Source: Coemansia sp. RSA 1804 (Eukaryota; Kickxellomycota; Kickxellomycetes; Kickxellales; Kickxellaceae). Taken from it: 27,595 nucleotides of DNA. The notes under the pieces were generated by a model, which was not told where the DNA came from, did not search any database, and saw nothing but the letters and a program-made list of their open reading frames with translations. Position numbers and translations under genes: made by a program. Of this stretch, positions 17,022-26,035 are shown one piece after another (the stretch's first letter is position 1; each line of letters starts with the position of its first letter). Location of the stretch: NCBI GenBank assembly GCA_027578815.1, contig JANBTH010000197.1, forward strand, positions 1-27,595, written 5' to 3'.

Positions 17022-18946
17022 TTAGCCCCTCACGTCACCAAGATCCGGCATTTTCCCGCGCACTTTTGTCGATACCCTTTGTAACGTGGGAGGCAGAGGA
17101 GGAAACGAAGCGATATCAGCAACCGTGGGTGCTGTAGCGTTGCCATGAAACAGAGGAGTCTGCCGAACACCGTCGGAGGGTAAGGAAGAAGGAGGGGCGC
17201 CAGCAATGGCAGCGGCGCGTGTGGCGGCGGTCTTTGAGCACTCGGCCTGGCTGTCAGCAATAGCAGGTGGGTTCTGGGACGTGGTCTGCGACAAGTACAC
17301 TGATGAACCGGATTTGGGTACTGGCGGCCGGGCGGAATTAGTAGCGGAACCTACAGTGTCTTGCGGATACGCGGAATCAGACACGGTGGGCGCAATAGCA
17401 GGACTATTGATTTCGTTGTGGTTGTTGGTTTTGTTGGTGTTGGGTAGGCGGAGACTACTACTAGCCGCAGACCCGGCGTCCATTGCACCACCCCGCTCGG
17501 TACCGGTATTGACAGTGAGCAAATGTTTCACAAGAGAAGACTTGGTCTTAACACCCGCATCGTCATCGAGCCGTGTTGGGTCGTCAAAGGCATTGACAGC
17601 ATCCCGGTAGAGCCACTGGGCCCTCCTGGACTCCTCGATGGCGGCTCTAAGTCGTCTCAAGGATATCGTGTGCTCAGGGGACAGAACATTGATGTAGTTG
17701 GATACGATTTCGTATAGTCTGTTGAGTTCGTGCAGGATGTCGCGGATCACGTCGTTTTCGTTCGGGTTCTCGTCTGCCGGGAGCGATACAAGGTTGTCGA
17801 CGAGCATGCTGCTGAGCGACGTTAGTTCTAGTGACCTGCTTTCCATCCGGTCAAGCAGTTCGGGGGTCACCACCTCGTCCTCGTCCTCCTCTCCCCTGGG
17901 CTGCCATTGTGGTTGTCTGGGTGGCTGGGAAAGGCTTGCTTGCGACAAGTGCGATGCCGAGTCCCGATAATCGTACGGGTGGTGAGCAAGCAGCTGGTGC
18001 CTGGACACCGGCGACGTGTGGTGGGAGGCAATCCTCAGCAACTCGTGCTTCTGCGCCAGCATCTGCTCATGGACCGGCGCAGGCATGTACATAAAGTCGA
18101 TATCGTTCGGATGGCAGTAAGGAGGCGGGTACCGCCAGCCCTCCTGCGTTCTAGTAACCGACGGTGCTTTGGGCAGAAACTGGAGATCTGGGAGTTTACC
18201 AAACGACTGGTAGAACGAGTCGACGATATACGCCATCGATTTGCTTGACCTGGGCGCCTCTGCAAGCACCACGCACCACCGCGCTGCCAGCGCAATGAGC
18301 ACCATCCGCAGATCCAGGGGAACAGACGTTGCCTGTGTGCAGCGGTTGAGTCGTGCCGCGTGTTTGCGTGTCCCCAGCGCTGCTGCCATCTCAAATGGAA
18401 ACGATAGTACTATGCCGTGAAATACCTGCAGAAGCGCTACTAGGCGCTTGATCTCTACCGGCATGTTGTCTGCTATTCCCTCCGACAGATGATCCATCAT
18501 CCCAGCCAGTCGGTTCCCTCCGTCCGCGTCGCTGCCGCGTTTGTGTTTCTCTGTCTTCTGCATCCATGTGTCTTCTATAGGCTTGAGCACAGCGTCCACA
18601 GCATCATCGGGTCCGCTGCTACAATTGTTGCTTTATAGTGCATATAGCGGGTGTGTGTGTTTAGAGGAAAGTGAAATAGATGGGCGAAAGAGAGGGGAAT
18701 CAATGGCTGCTATTGTAAAATGGCAGTGGCTGTTTGCGTCCTTTGGCCTGTGTTCTTACCTGTTCGACCGCTTGGCAAACAGGTCGTACACCCTGTCGTA
18801 TACGCCCGGATCCCTGGCAGCATCCTCTACAAGCACAAGCAGTAAATAAAAAAACGAATGTTAGCAAAATAAAACCCCTTCCCCTCATACTTACCATATA
18901 CCGCTTTCAGCGCAACAGAAAGAAATATGTAGAGCTGTGTTGCCAT
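17022..18946 (-). CDS. VHS/GAT-type endocytic or Golgi adaptor protein (three exons)
   Basis: This is probably an Lsb5/TOM1/GGA-like adaptor linking ubiquitinated cargo, actin or Arf to vesicle traffic. The main frame opens before a GTG at 18599 without an ATG. Splice sites give exon 1 at 18895-18946 (starts MATQLYIFLSVALKAVY), intron 18827-18894 (GTAAGT donor, GCTAAC branch-like, TGTAG), exon 2 at 18760-18826, intron 18619-18759 (GTAAGA to TGTAG), and exon 3 at 17022-18618. The phases join in frame to give 571 residues. Residues 1 to about 180 are helical and resemble a VHS domain in their second half (LLQVFHGIVLSFPFEMAAAL). About 289-381 looks like a GAT three-helix bundle (VTPELLDRMESRSLELTSLS, INVLSPEHTISLRRLRAAIE). 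The tail is Pro/Ser/Ala-rich and disordered. The domain call rests on pattern only; the gene model is stronger than the function. Confidence 0.72.
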
Positions 18947-19305
18947 GTTTGTGAGCGACAGCAACCCAACTTACGCATGGCATGGCGTAGCTTTATTCTC
19001 GACAGATTAAACACAGCCATTGGAGAAACAGGGAGTGAGAGAGCGAGGGAGCACGGGGTGTAGACTAAATGAAAATAGAGGAAATGTATGGAATTAAAAA
19101 AGGAAAATACAACAAAAAACAGTAACAGAAAGGGAAAGGTGGAGAAAGAAAATGGACAAAATACAAAGAGAGAAAAGCAAAAAATCCCAGAAAAATGACA
19201 ACAAACAAACAAACAAGAAAATAAAGCTCATCATCCTTTATAAACTATTTTTATGCCTGTATTCGTTTCACAGCTTTTCTCCTTCCCTTTCAAGCGAGCA
19301 TAGAA
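18947..19305. other. Upstream region of the VHS/GAT gene
   Basis: The stretch 19080-19220 is purine-rich on the plus strand, so it is pyrimidine-rich in the direction of the VHS/GAT gene and probably belongs to its promoter. A TTTATAAA box at 19237-19244 reads in the plus direction. It has a partner at 22530-22537 near the second copy of the direct repeat. No ORF is convincing. Confidence 0.45.
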
Positions 19306-19541
19306 AAGAAAGAGCCTTTTGACAGAGGTTGATCAGCAATTGTTCTTGCATTTCTCGCTTGTTGCTTCTACTCCTTTTCTTTCGCTTCAGATGGCACGGG
19401 TACCGTTCAGATAACCAAAGAATGAGTTAAAAGGTTCTGGTCGGCAATACCACAGGAAATAAAAACAGGCTCAGCGCTCGGGCCTCTCGCGATGAGCCTT
19501 CTTGACGCTTTCCCAGATATCTCGGTCTACCAGACACTTTG
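19306..19541. repeat. Direct repeat, left copy, flanking the FunK1 gene
   Basis: This 236-base segment aligns without gaps to 22589-22824 in the same orientation. By eye I count three differences (at about 19362, 19495 and 19518). Weaker similarity continues on both sides, from about 19237 to 19305 and on to about 19575. The two copies lie 3283 bases apart and enclose the FunK1 gene. The repeat includes the last codons and 3' flank of the M20D amidohydrolase gene. Confidence 0.92.
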
Positions 19542-19575
19542 AGGTAAACAGCGTGCGGTTGTGGGCGGCGTTAGT
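19471..19575 (-). pseudogene. Truncated 3' fragment of the M20D amidohydrolase gene
   Basis: The minus strand here encodes about the last 33 residues of the neighbouring amidohydrolase (ending WESVKKAHRERPER), with the same TGA stop. Relative to the intact gene it has a 24-base in-frame deletion, bounded in the intact copy by a TTTGCGG microrepeat (22821-22827 and 22845-22851). Similarity stops at about 19575, and no upstream part of the gene is present. It cannot encode a working enzyme, because all metal ligands lie in the missing part. Confidence 0.9.
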
Positions 19576-20026
19576 TGTTATAATTGCCATGTAAAGTTTG
19601 GCTCTAGAAACTCAATCATCTAGTGCTTGGATTCAAGCAAGTAGACAGGAACACTTACAGAATTAAAACGCAGTGATGTCCACTTGTATTGCCTGTCCTC
19701 CAAATGGTTTCTCTGAGCGACTGGGGGGTTCTGATGTTAAGTCAGCGTCTACCTTTTTTTGGAGTAGGATGGTTTAGGTTTCTTGATTATGATTAATGAG
19801 AATATTGTATAAATTTAATCACCATATTATTATCAGATTATGTTGAAAACAACAAAAGTTCAAAAAAGAGTGTAAACAATGCAAGAAATGCAGTTTATAG
19901 CTCTTTGTTGACTATAAATTGTAAATTACAAAGGCGAATTCGCACTCTAACCGTTTCAACATACCTTTTTTTTATTGCATTCTCACTTATTCCACTTCAC
20001 TCTTTAAATACAACAACACCCTACTC
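19576..20026. other. AT-rich upstream region of the FunK1 gene
   Basis: This is an AT-rich spacer between the repeat and the first FunK1 exon. A CTTTAAATAC box near 20002-20011 lies about 20 bases before the ATG, and a T-run at 19967-19974. A B-box-like GGATTCAAGC near 19627 does not sit in a tRNA-like fold. I see no gene. Confidence 0.4.
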
Positions 20027-22345
20027 ATGTTTCATAACCAGACGCCCACGAACAGCAGATGCCTGAACACACAACACTCTCCTACCGGCCTTGGTATGCA
20101 AGCATCACAGCAGCTAATGGTAAGCACCCGGGCGCACTAGCCGATGTCAGACAACAAAGGGTGGAAAAGCAAACCTGGCATTTTTACTAGCGTTAAGATG
20201 TATCTATCTTTCTATTGTTGTCTCTTGTAGAACGGAAGCCATGGAAGCTTGGTCGACTCGACGCCAGCAAAGGATCAGACCAGAGAGGACATTGCACCAG
20301 CCGAGGCTGAAGAGATGTGCAAGCGCCGTGATAGGTTAGCGCGCCATTTCAGGGACGAGCCTGAAATAAGGGCATTTGATAACTTTATAGACGACATTGG
20401 GGAGTGCAATGCTTTCAATAGTTTTGTTAAATCGGCTGAGTACCTTTTTCAAGATGTTGTGCAAGCCGCCCCCGCAATGTTTATGAAGAAAATGATGGCG
20501 ACCAAAGGCATGGAGGGCAGCGAGCTGGCCAAGTCCCTTCTTAACGACAAGACTGGCGAGGACGCACTCATGGCTTATTTCTTTGCGCTTTACGAAGCGA
20601 TGTCCCAGAGTGCTTCAAAGGCAAGTGGTCAGTCTGACAAATCCGAACCAAAATTCCCGCAGCTACGTTATATTTTGGCTGACCATCAGAGAAAACCGAT
20701 CCCAGGAAGCACGCACAAAGCAGATGGGGTATTTTACTATCCCAAGCGTGTTCACCATGGAATACCAAGGGTCCACATGTTTGTCGAGGCGAAGGTGGCA
20801 TCTACTCCGGGAAAAATCCCAGACGAAACCATGGATCAGCTCTTTGACTACGTCAATGCGGTTTGGACAGGGCAGCCAACTCGCACATTCGTGCCGATTC
20901 TGTATCTACACGGGGAGCTTCTGACCCTTTTTGTATTTACACGCGGCCCCTGGTACCGCATCGAGCTTGGTAGCATATGCTACACGTCTGTAAATCCACA
21001 TTTACCGGAGATAGACTTTGTTCGCGAGACCTTGCTGCGTCTGTGGTTTGTCATCACATTGCCTTCCGACAGGTTCGGCCACTTCTGCGACGTTGATACC
21101 AGATTACAGAGCATAAGCTTTGGCCGATCCGGTTCAAACAACAAGCTAGTAAAAGCATCTCTGGTAGATTCGAAGGATTCGAATAAACTATCTCTAGAGA
21201 TGCGTATACCAAGAATGGCCAATCCGCGATCACGTCTCGCATACCTCTTCGATACCATGTATCAGTCCAAGAAAGCGGTTCTTAAGCTTTCATGGACGCC
21301 GGTGAGACGGCTCCCCGAGGGAGCAATCTATGAGTATCTCCGTAGAGCTGGCATCGGAGGGGTACCTGAGGTATATGACAGCGGATTGATAGAGGACAAT
21401 TTCTTTGGCTACCGCTTAGAATACATTGTTCTTGAGCACTGCGGCCAGTCAATCGGGAGCCACGTCAAGGATAGCCGCAGAAGACGCGTGCCTGAATCCG
21501 AGATTCACAAGCAGGTCGGCCACTTTGTCAGCCAGGTGTCAAGCTGCCTGGTTCAAGCAAGGATCCACGGTGTCCTTCATCGTGACATTTCGGATGGCAA
21601 TATAGCGGTGAGCAATGGACAGGCGAAAGTCATTGACTGGGGCTATGCCAAGATCATCGAGGCCAGTCCTTCGGAAGCCCAGGGCGCCAGCCCATCTGTC
21701 ATTGATGAGATAGCGCGACAATGGGGCTTTGAGAAAAAAGAGGTTCTCGACAACGAGATTTCTTGGGATGGAATGACTGGAACCGTGGTGTTCATGAGCA
21801 TATCGGTCTTGCTGGGCATGACCAAGCGCGGTCTGTCAGATGACATCGAAAGTCTTTTCTATGTTATTATCCGTGCTTTTGCGAAGTCCGATGACTGTTC
21901 CGGGTTTAGACACTACGACAACAACAATCTTGCTCTTGCTCGAACTGGTATTCTGGGTTGTGCAAACAAATACCTTGAATTCTTCAACATTAGCGGAGAT
22001 GTTGGTGTTCTCAAGCAGATGCTGGATGCAATGCACAGGTACCTTTTCTTCTCTGGCGATAGGTACATTGGGCACGATCTTGTAAGCAATGACTGCTACG
22101 AACGTTTGCCGAGCCTGGATATGGCAGCGAGGTTCATGGACGAAAAAACAGTCCATGCGCTTCGTCTGCTATCGCCTAGCGGCCTTCGCAAACCTTGTAC
22201 AGGCTCGAAAAGGAAGCGTAAGACAAGCACGTCAAGTTCTGAAAGGGCACCATTCGCCAGAAAGCCATTAAGGGAAATCAACCCGCCAAATGCAACCGCC
22301 AGTCGCCAAATACAGACTAGATCGCGCACTCGCCGTAGGAATTAA
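20027..22345 (+). CDS. FunK1 (fungal-type) protein kinase with N-terminal D...ExK region (two exons)
   Basis: This is a protein kinase of the fungal-specific FunK1 class, whose substrates are unknown. Exon 1 is 20027-20119 (starts MFHNQTPTNS). The intron 20120-20230 runs GTAAGC to CTTGTAG. Exon 2 is 20231-22345. The join is in phase 0 and gives 735 residues; without exon 1 the frame would begin at TTG. In spliced numbering, the N-terminal half has KADGVFYYP (Asp196) followed by MFVEAK (Glu217, Lys219), an arrangement like the PD-(D/E)XK fold. The kinase half has Lys383 (AVLKLSW), HRDISDGN (Asp483, Asn488), and DWG (Asp500) in place of DFG. After this come the FunK1-type segments TGTVVFMSISVLL and DDIESLFYVIIRAF. 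The C-terminus is basic (KRKRK) and could act in nuclear import. The gene lies between direct repeats. Confidence 0.85.
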
Positions 22346-22588
22346 ATGTGGAATATTTCATAAAAAAAACTTTCCTTTCTACACCCTTTTTTCTAAGGAA
22401 ACGCGTGATACTATTGAGCTAAAAAACTGTTGGTGAAAAGCTTCTGAGTTCAAAGATGTGAGCATTCTTTGCAAAGCAGCAAACCTGCACAGCCAAGCTT
22501 CCAACGCACAGCATAACCGTTTCAATTATTTTATAAAGGCTTCCTGTTTCACACCTTTCCTCTTTCTCTCTCCCTTGCAAGCACAGCC
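22346..22588. other. 3' spacer of the FunK1 gene
   Basis: This AT-rich spacer follows the kinase stop. A TTTATAAA box at 22530-22537 and a CT-rich tract at 22555-22575 precede the right-hand repeat and match the layout before the left-hand repeat. No gene is seen. Confidence 0.45.
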
Positions 22589-22824
22589 AAGAAAGAGCCT
22601 TTTGACAGAGGTTGATCAGCAATTGTTCTTGCATTTCTCGCTTGCTGCTTCTACTCCTTTTCTTTCGCTTCAGATGGCACGGGTACCGTTCAGATAACCA
22701 AAGAATGAGTTAAAAGGTTCTGGTCGGCAATACCACAGGAAATAAAAACAGGCTCAGCGCTCGGGCCTCTCGCGATGGGCCTTCTTGACGCTTTCCCAGA
22801 AATCTCGGTCTACCAGACACTTTG
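22589..22824. repeat. Direct repeat, right copy (native 3' end of the M20D gene)
   Basis: This is the partner of 19306-19541. The right half is the intact 3' end of the amidohydrolase gene, so this copy is probably the original. The left half is a CT-rich stretch on the plus strand ending in CAG and a tiny ATG ORF of seven codons (MARVPFR, 22674-22697) that is also present in the left copy at 19391-19414. Confidence 0.92.
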
Positions 22825-23935
22825 CGGCAATGCAGGCAACGGTCTTTGCGGCAAACAGCGTGCGGTGGTGGGCGGCATCGGTGGCGGCGCCCTTGGTGAA
22901 CTCGATGGTGTGGTTGGACGAGCCCGAGCCATCGAGGTCGTACATTCCATGCAGCGAGATGAAGCGATGCGACAGGTTGCCAAAGTCAGTCGATGCGCCC
23001 ATGCCGCGGACTGGATGGCCGCCGTACTTCTCCTGCATCAGATCCTCAAACATGCGCCCAAGAACAGCGTTGTCTCGGTTGTCCAAGTACGCCAGCTCCT
23101 CCACCACCTTGTGCGTGCATCCGGTGGCCAGCGCCGCCGACTCGAATACGCGCAACACGCGCTCCCGAAGCATCGCGAGCTCGCCGGGCCACTGCGTGCG
23201 CACCGTGTACTCGATGGCCGAGTGGTCGGGCACCACGTTAGCGCTCCTGCCGCCGGCGGTGATGATTCCGTGGGTGCGCCAGTCGGGCTTCAGCTGCTCG
23301 CGCAGAACGCCCAGCGTCTGCATCGCTATAATCGCCGCTGATCCGGCGTTGATCCCGTCCCATGGCGCAAGCGCCGCATGTGCCGCGCGTCCAAAGTACT
23401 CCACCGCCAGCGACAGCGAGCACTGCGAGTGCCACGCCCCCGTGTACCCGGCTGTCGGATGCACCATCAGCAGCACATCCACGCCATCGAACACTCCTTT
23501 CTCCAGCATCACTATCTTGCCGCCCACGCGCTCCTCCGCCGGCGTGCCAAACAGCTTGACTGTCCCCGGCACGCCGCATCGCTCCATCACACGCCGTATG
23601 GCAATAAGCATTGCCACGCCCGATATGGCTATCAGATTGTGGCCGCACCCGTGGCCAAGCGCCGCCAATGCATCGTACTCCGAGCAGAACCCAATGCACA
23701 GTCCGTCTGCGCCCTCCGCGGACTCGAATGTCGCTACGAATGCCGTGTCTAGTCCTGCGACCCCGCGTTCAACAGCGTATCCGGCGCTATCCAGATACTC
23801 CGTAAGCAGCCTGCTTGCATCCACCTCCTCCATTGCCAGCTCCGGGTTGCTGTGTATCGCGAGCGACAGCCGCCGAAGGTCTGCGCTGGCGTCGTCAATC
23901 GCCTCGCCAATGATCTTATCCACCGACACGAGCAT
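22754..23935 (-). CDS. M20D-family amidohydrolase/peptidase (PM20D2-like)
   Basis: This is a metal-dependent hydrolase of the M20 family, which includes dipeptidases and aminoacylases. Its overall form is closest to the PM20D2/amidohydrolase (M20D) group, which removes abnormal dipeptides or acyl-amino acids. The protein is 393 residues, the usual family length, and the ATG is at 23935. Metal-site residues are visible: Cys97 and His99 in GHGCGHN, Glu134-Glu135 in PAEERVGGK, and His159 in MVHP. A further conserved stretch, MGASTDFGNLSHR, lies near the C-terminus. The dimerisation insert starts near AVEYFGRAAHAALAPWDGIN. There is no signal peptide, so it is cytosolic. A truncated copy of its 3' end lies 3.28 kb to the left, on the far side of the FunK1 gene. 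Confidence 0.92.
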   Translation of the reverse strand: MLVSVDKIIGEAIDDASADLRRLSLAIHSNPELAMEEVDASRLLTEYLDSAGYAVERGVAGLDTAFVATFESAEGADGLCIGFCSEYDALAALGHGCGHNLIAISGVAMLIAIRRVMERCGVPGTVKLFGTPAEERVGGKIVMLEKGVFDGVDVLLMVHPTAGYTGAWHSQCSLSLAVEYFGRAAHAALAPWDGINAGSAAIIAMQTLGVLREQLKPDWRTHGIITAGGRSANVVPDHSAIEYTVRTQWPGELAMLRERVLRVFESAALATGCTHKVVEELAYLDNRDNAVLGRMFEDLMQEKYGGHPVRGMGASTDFGNLSHRFISLHGMYDLDGSGSSNHTIEFTKGAATDAAHHRTLFAAKTVACIAAKCLVDRDFWESVKKAHRERPER

Positions 23936-24250
23936 GAAAAGGATGTGAATAAGTTAAGAAAATAATACCAAGGATTTGCGCTATTAGTAATACGGATAAG
24001 CTCGAGAGAAGAGCGGAAGTTGAGGAGAGCGGGAAAGAGAGCAGCACAAGACGCAGGGTGGAGTATTTTAAGTGTTTTTCATCTCCGCCTCCTTTTTTCT
24101 TCTTCACATATGCGCTGTCCCCCGCGCTGTTCGCATTAAAGCAATCAGAGCTAACGGCCGGCCCAGACAGCAGAAGAGACCCACTGCACGGAACTAGTGC
24201 TTCTGCTTCTGATGCTTCTGCTTACAATGCTTGCGTCATCACCGCACAGT
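23936..24250. other. Spacer upstream of the M20D gene
   Basis: This 315-base region holds the promoter of the M20D gene (-) and the 3' end of the UbiB-like gene (-). The plus strand around 24000-24060 is purine-rich, so it is pyrimidine-rich in the direction of the M20D gene. A short TTCTGCTTCTGATGCTTCTG run lies near 24199. No separate gene is seen. Confidence 0.5.
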
Positions 24251-26035
24251 CTACGCGATGAACAGACTGGTATCGATCTGGTAGCCAAGCTTCTTCTCAA
24301 TGGCTCTGCGCATCGCATCGTCCAGAACCGAATCAAGCTCCAGCGCAGTATGCGGTTTGCCGGTAGCCAGCGCCAGAACGCGGCACCACAGACGGTTCGC
24401 AGCCATGGCGACACCGACGGCAGCAAGCGCCAGACGGAACGCAAGGTAGCTCCACTGGCTCGCCAGGACGGCGCCAAGTCTGCTGGCTAGCGAGTCGCGG
24501 CTCGGACAGACACCGTGCGCGCGACTGTACCGTCGGGAGGACGACGCAGCCTCGTCGGCAAGCATGGCACGCAGTCCAAGCGCGGCGTAGTGGCCCAGGA
24601 TGCGCACTCGGTCAACGGGAATGCCAAGGCTCTGGTTGTTGGCCCGCACTATGTTCATGTTGCGCGTCACAAACACCAGCTCCTGCGGCAGCCCGTTCGA
24701 GTCGCGCAGTGCTGCGACGGCGCGGCCCTTTAGCTCCATCTGCCGATCGTATGCGGCCTCCTTGCTTAGCGCACCTTCTTCCTTCTCCTCCTGATCATTC
24801 TGGTCGTTTCGCCGCCGCTTGCCACGTCCGATCTTGGGCGGCTTCAGCGAAACCATCGTGGAAAACATGTCAGCGTCGGCCATTCCCCACCCACGCGCCA
24901 CGCGGGTCATCGAGCGCCGGTCGCCCAGCATCGCAGCGCGCCAGAACTCCGTGTACTGTCTGCGGAATTCCCGCGACTCGCGCACATACAGCCCGTGGTC
25001 CAGAACCACCAGCTGCGGTTCCCGCCACACCGTGTTGCCAGGATTCTGTCTGATAAGGATGTTTCCCGGGTGCGGATCGCCATGCACGTTGCCGGTTACA
25101 AAGATCTGGAATGCAAACAGCGATACCATTCTCTGCATGATGTCGACGCTGGACCAGCCCTCGGCTAGCAGCTCTTTCGGATGCACAAGACTCGTCCCGT
25201 CCACCCACTCGGTGGTCAGCACCTCCTTCCCCGTCGCCTGCCAGAACACGCGTGGAATGTAGATGCTGCGCCTCAGCCATCCGTCGCCCATGCTGGCCAG
25301 ATCGCGCGCCGCCAGCTCGCTGTTGTTTCCTTCGCGCTCAAAGTCAAGCTCCTCGCGCAGCCGCCGCTCGATCTCGCCCACCGACCACATGATGGGGATC
25401 TCGAACACGCGCTCGATAGCCCTGGCGCACGTGCGCAGTGCAAACAGATCCCACGCAATCTGCAACTGGATCTCTGGCTTCTGCACCTTGACCGCCACAC
25501 GCTGCGTCGGATCGCTCCGCAGTCGAGCCGTATGCACCTGCGCAACCGACGCCGACGCAACGGCGGTGGGCGAGAAATCCACAAACAACTCGTCCAGTCT
25601 CGCATTGCCGCCAAACGTCCGCGCAACCACCGGCTCGATCTGCTCAACGGGAACCGATGGCGCATTATCGTAGAGCACGCTCAGTTCCTCCCGGAACGCC
25701 GGCGGGAGCAACGCGCTCTGCACCGCTATCGACTGTCCGAACTTGATAAACAGCCCGCCGTTCTCCTGGCAGCATCGCAGGAGTCTGCGTGCCGCTCGTC
25801 CGTGGATCTCGTTCAGTCGCTCTGCTCCGCTTTCTTCCCGGAAATTCAGTTTGTAGTCCGCGCATATCATCAGCACGTCCCGGAATGTCCGCAGCGTCCG
25901 TCTGACTGCTGACGCATGGAGCCGCCGGTCGTACTCGTACCCGACGAACGCTGCTGTTGATACTGCGCCCGTCCAGACCATCATCGTCTGCCGTCTTTTG
26001 CCTACTGCTCGCCACATTCGTCTACCAGCCTCCAT
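24251..26035 (-). CDS. UbiB/ADCK atypical kinase-like protein (ADCK1/Mcp2 type)
   Basis: This belongs to the ABC1/ADCK/UbiB family, mitochondrial proteins tied to coenzyme Q and lipid homeostasis. The sequence fits the ADCK1/yeast Mcp2 (Cqd2) branch rather than Coq8. The protein is 594 residues from the ATG at 26035; a longer reading would need a TTG start. The KxGQ signature is IKFGQSIAVQS (Lys about 98). The Ala-rich loop is TAVASASVAQVH (~160-170). The invariant Lys is in VAVKVQKP (~183). The catalytic loop is HGDPHPGNIL (Asp ~320, Asn ~325), and the metal-binding motif is DHG (~346), as in ADCK1 relatives. A hydrophobic segment near the N-terminus (MMVWTGAVSTAAFVGYE) is a likely inner-membrane anchor, and another lies at about 520-550. 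An acidic/basic insert at about 415-440 (KRRRNDQNDQEEKEE) is unusual for the family and probably disordered. Confidence 0.9.
   Translation of the reverse strand: MEAGRRMWRAVGKRRQTMMVWTGAVSTAAFVGYEYDRRLHASAVRRTLRTFRDVLMICADYKLNFREESGAERLNEIHGRAARRLLRCCQENGGLFIKFGQSIAVQSALLPPAFREELSVLYDNAPSVPVEQIEPVVARTFGGNARLDELFVDFSPTAVASASVAQVHTARLRSDPTQRVAVKVQKPEIQLQIAWDLFALRTCARAIERVFEIPIMWSVGEIERRLREELDFEREGNNSELAARDLASMGDGWLRRSIYIPRVFWQATGKEVLTTEWVDGTSLVHPKELLAEGWSSVDIMQRMVSLFAFQIFVTGNVHGDPHPGNILIRQNPGNTVWREPQLVVLDHGLYVRESREFRRQYTEFWRAAMLGDRRSMTRVARGWGMADADMFSTMVSLKPPKIGRGKRRRNDQNDQEEKEEGALSKEAAYDRQMELKGRAVAALRDSNGLPQELVFVTRNMNIVRANNQSLGIPVDRVRILGHYAALGLRAMLADEAASSSRRYSRAHGVCPSRDSLASRLGAVLASQWSYLAFRLALAAVGVAMAANRLWCRVLALATGKPHTALELDSVLDDAMRRAIEKKLGYQIDTSLFIA

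Noticed and set aside
18907..19212. 101-codon minus-strand ORF rich in Phe
   Set aside because: It arises from a pyrimidine tract and overlaps the first exon of the VHS/GAT gene in another frame; no coding signal.
19598..19640. tRNA-like A-box (TGGCTCTAGAA) and B-box (GGATTCAAGC)
   Set aside because: The spacing is too short and no acceptor or anticodon stem could be formed.
19306..22824. Transposon or LTR element made of the two direct repeats
   Set aside because: The repeats do not have terminal TG...CA ends, there is no polymerase, integrase or transposase between them, and their content is explained as the 3' end of the M20D gene.
22785..23948. 387-codon plus-strand ORF opposite the M20D gene
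   Set aside because: It is antisense of a gene with intact metal-binding motifs, and its composition is biased and domain-free.
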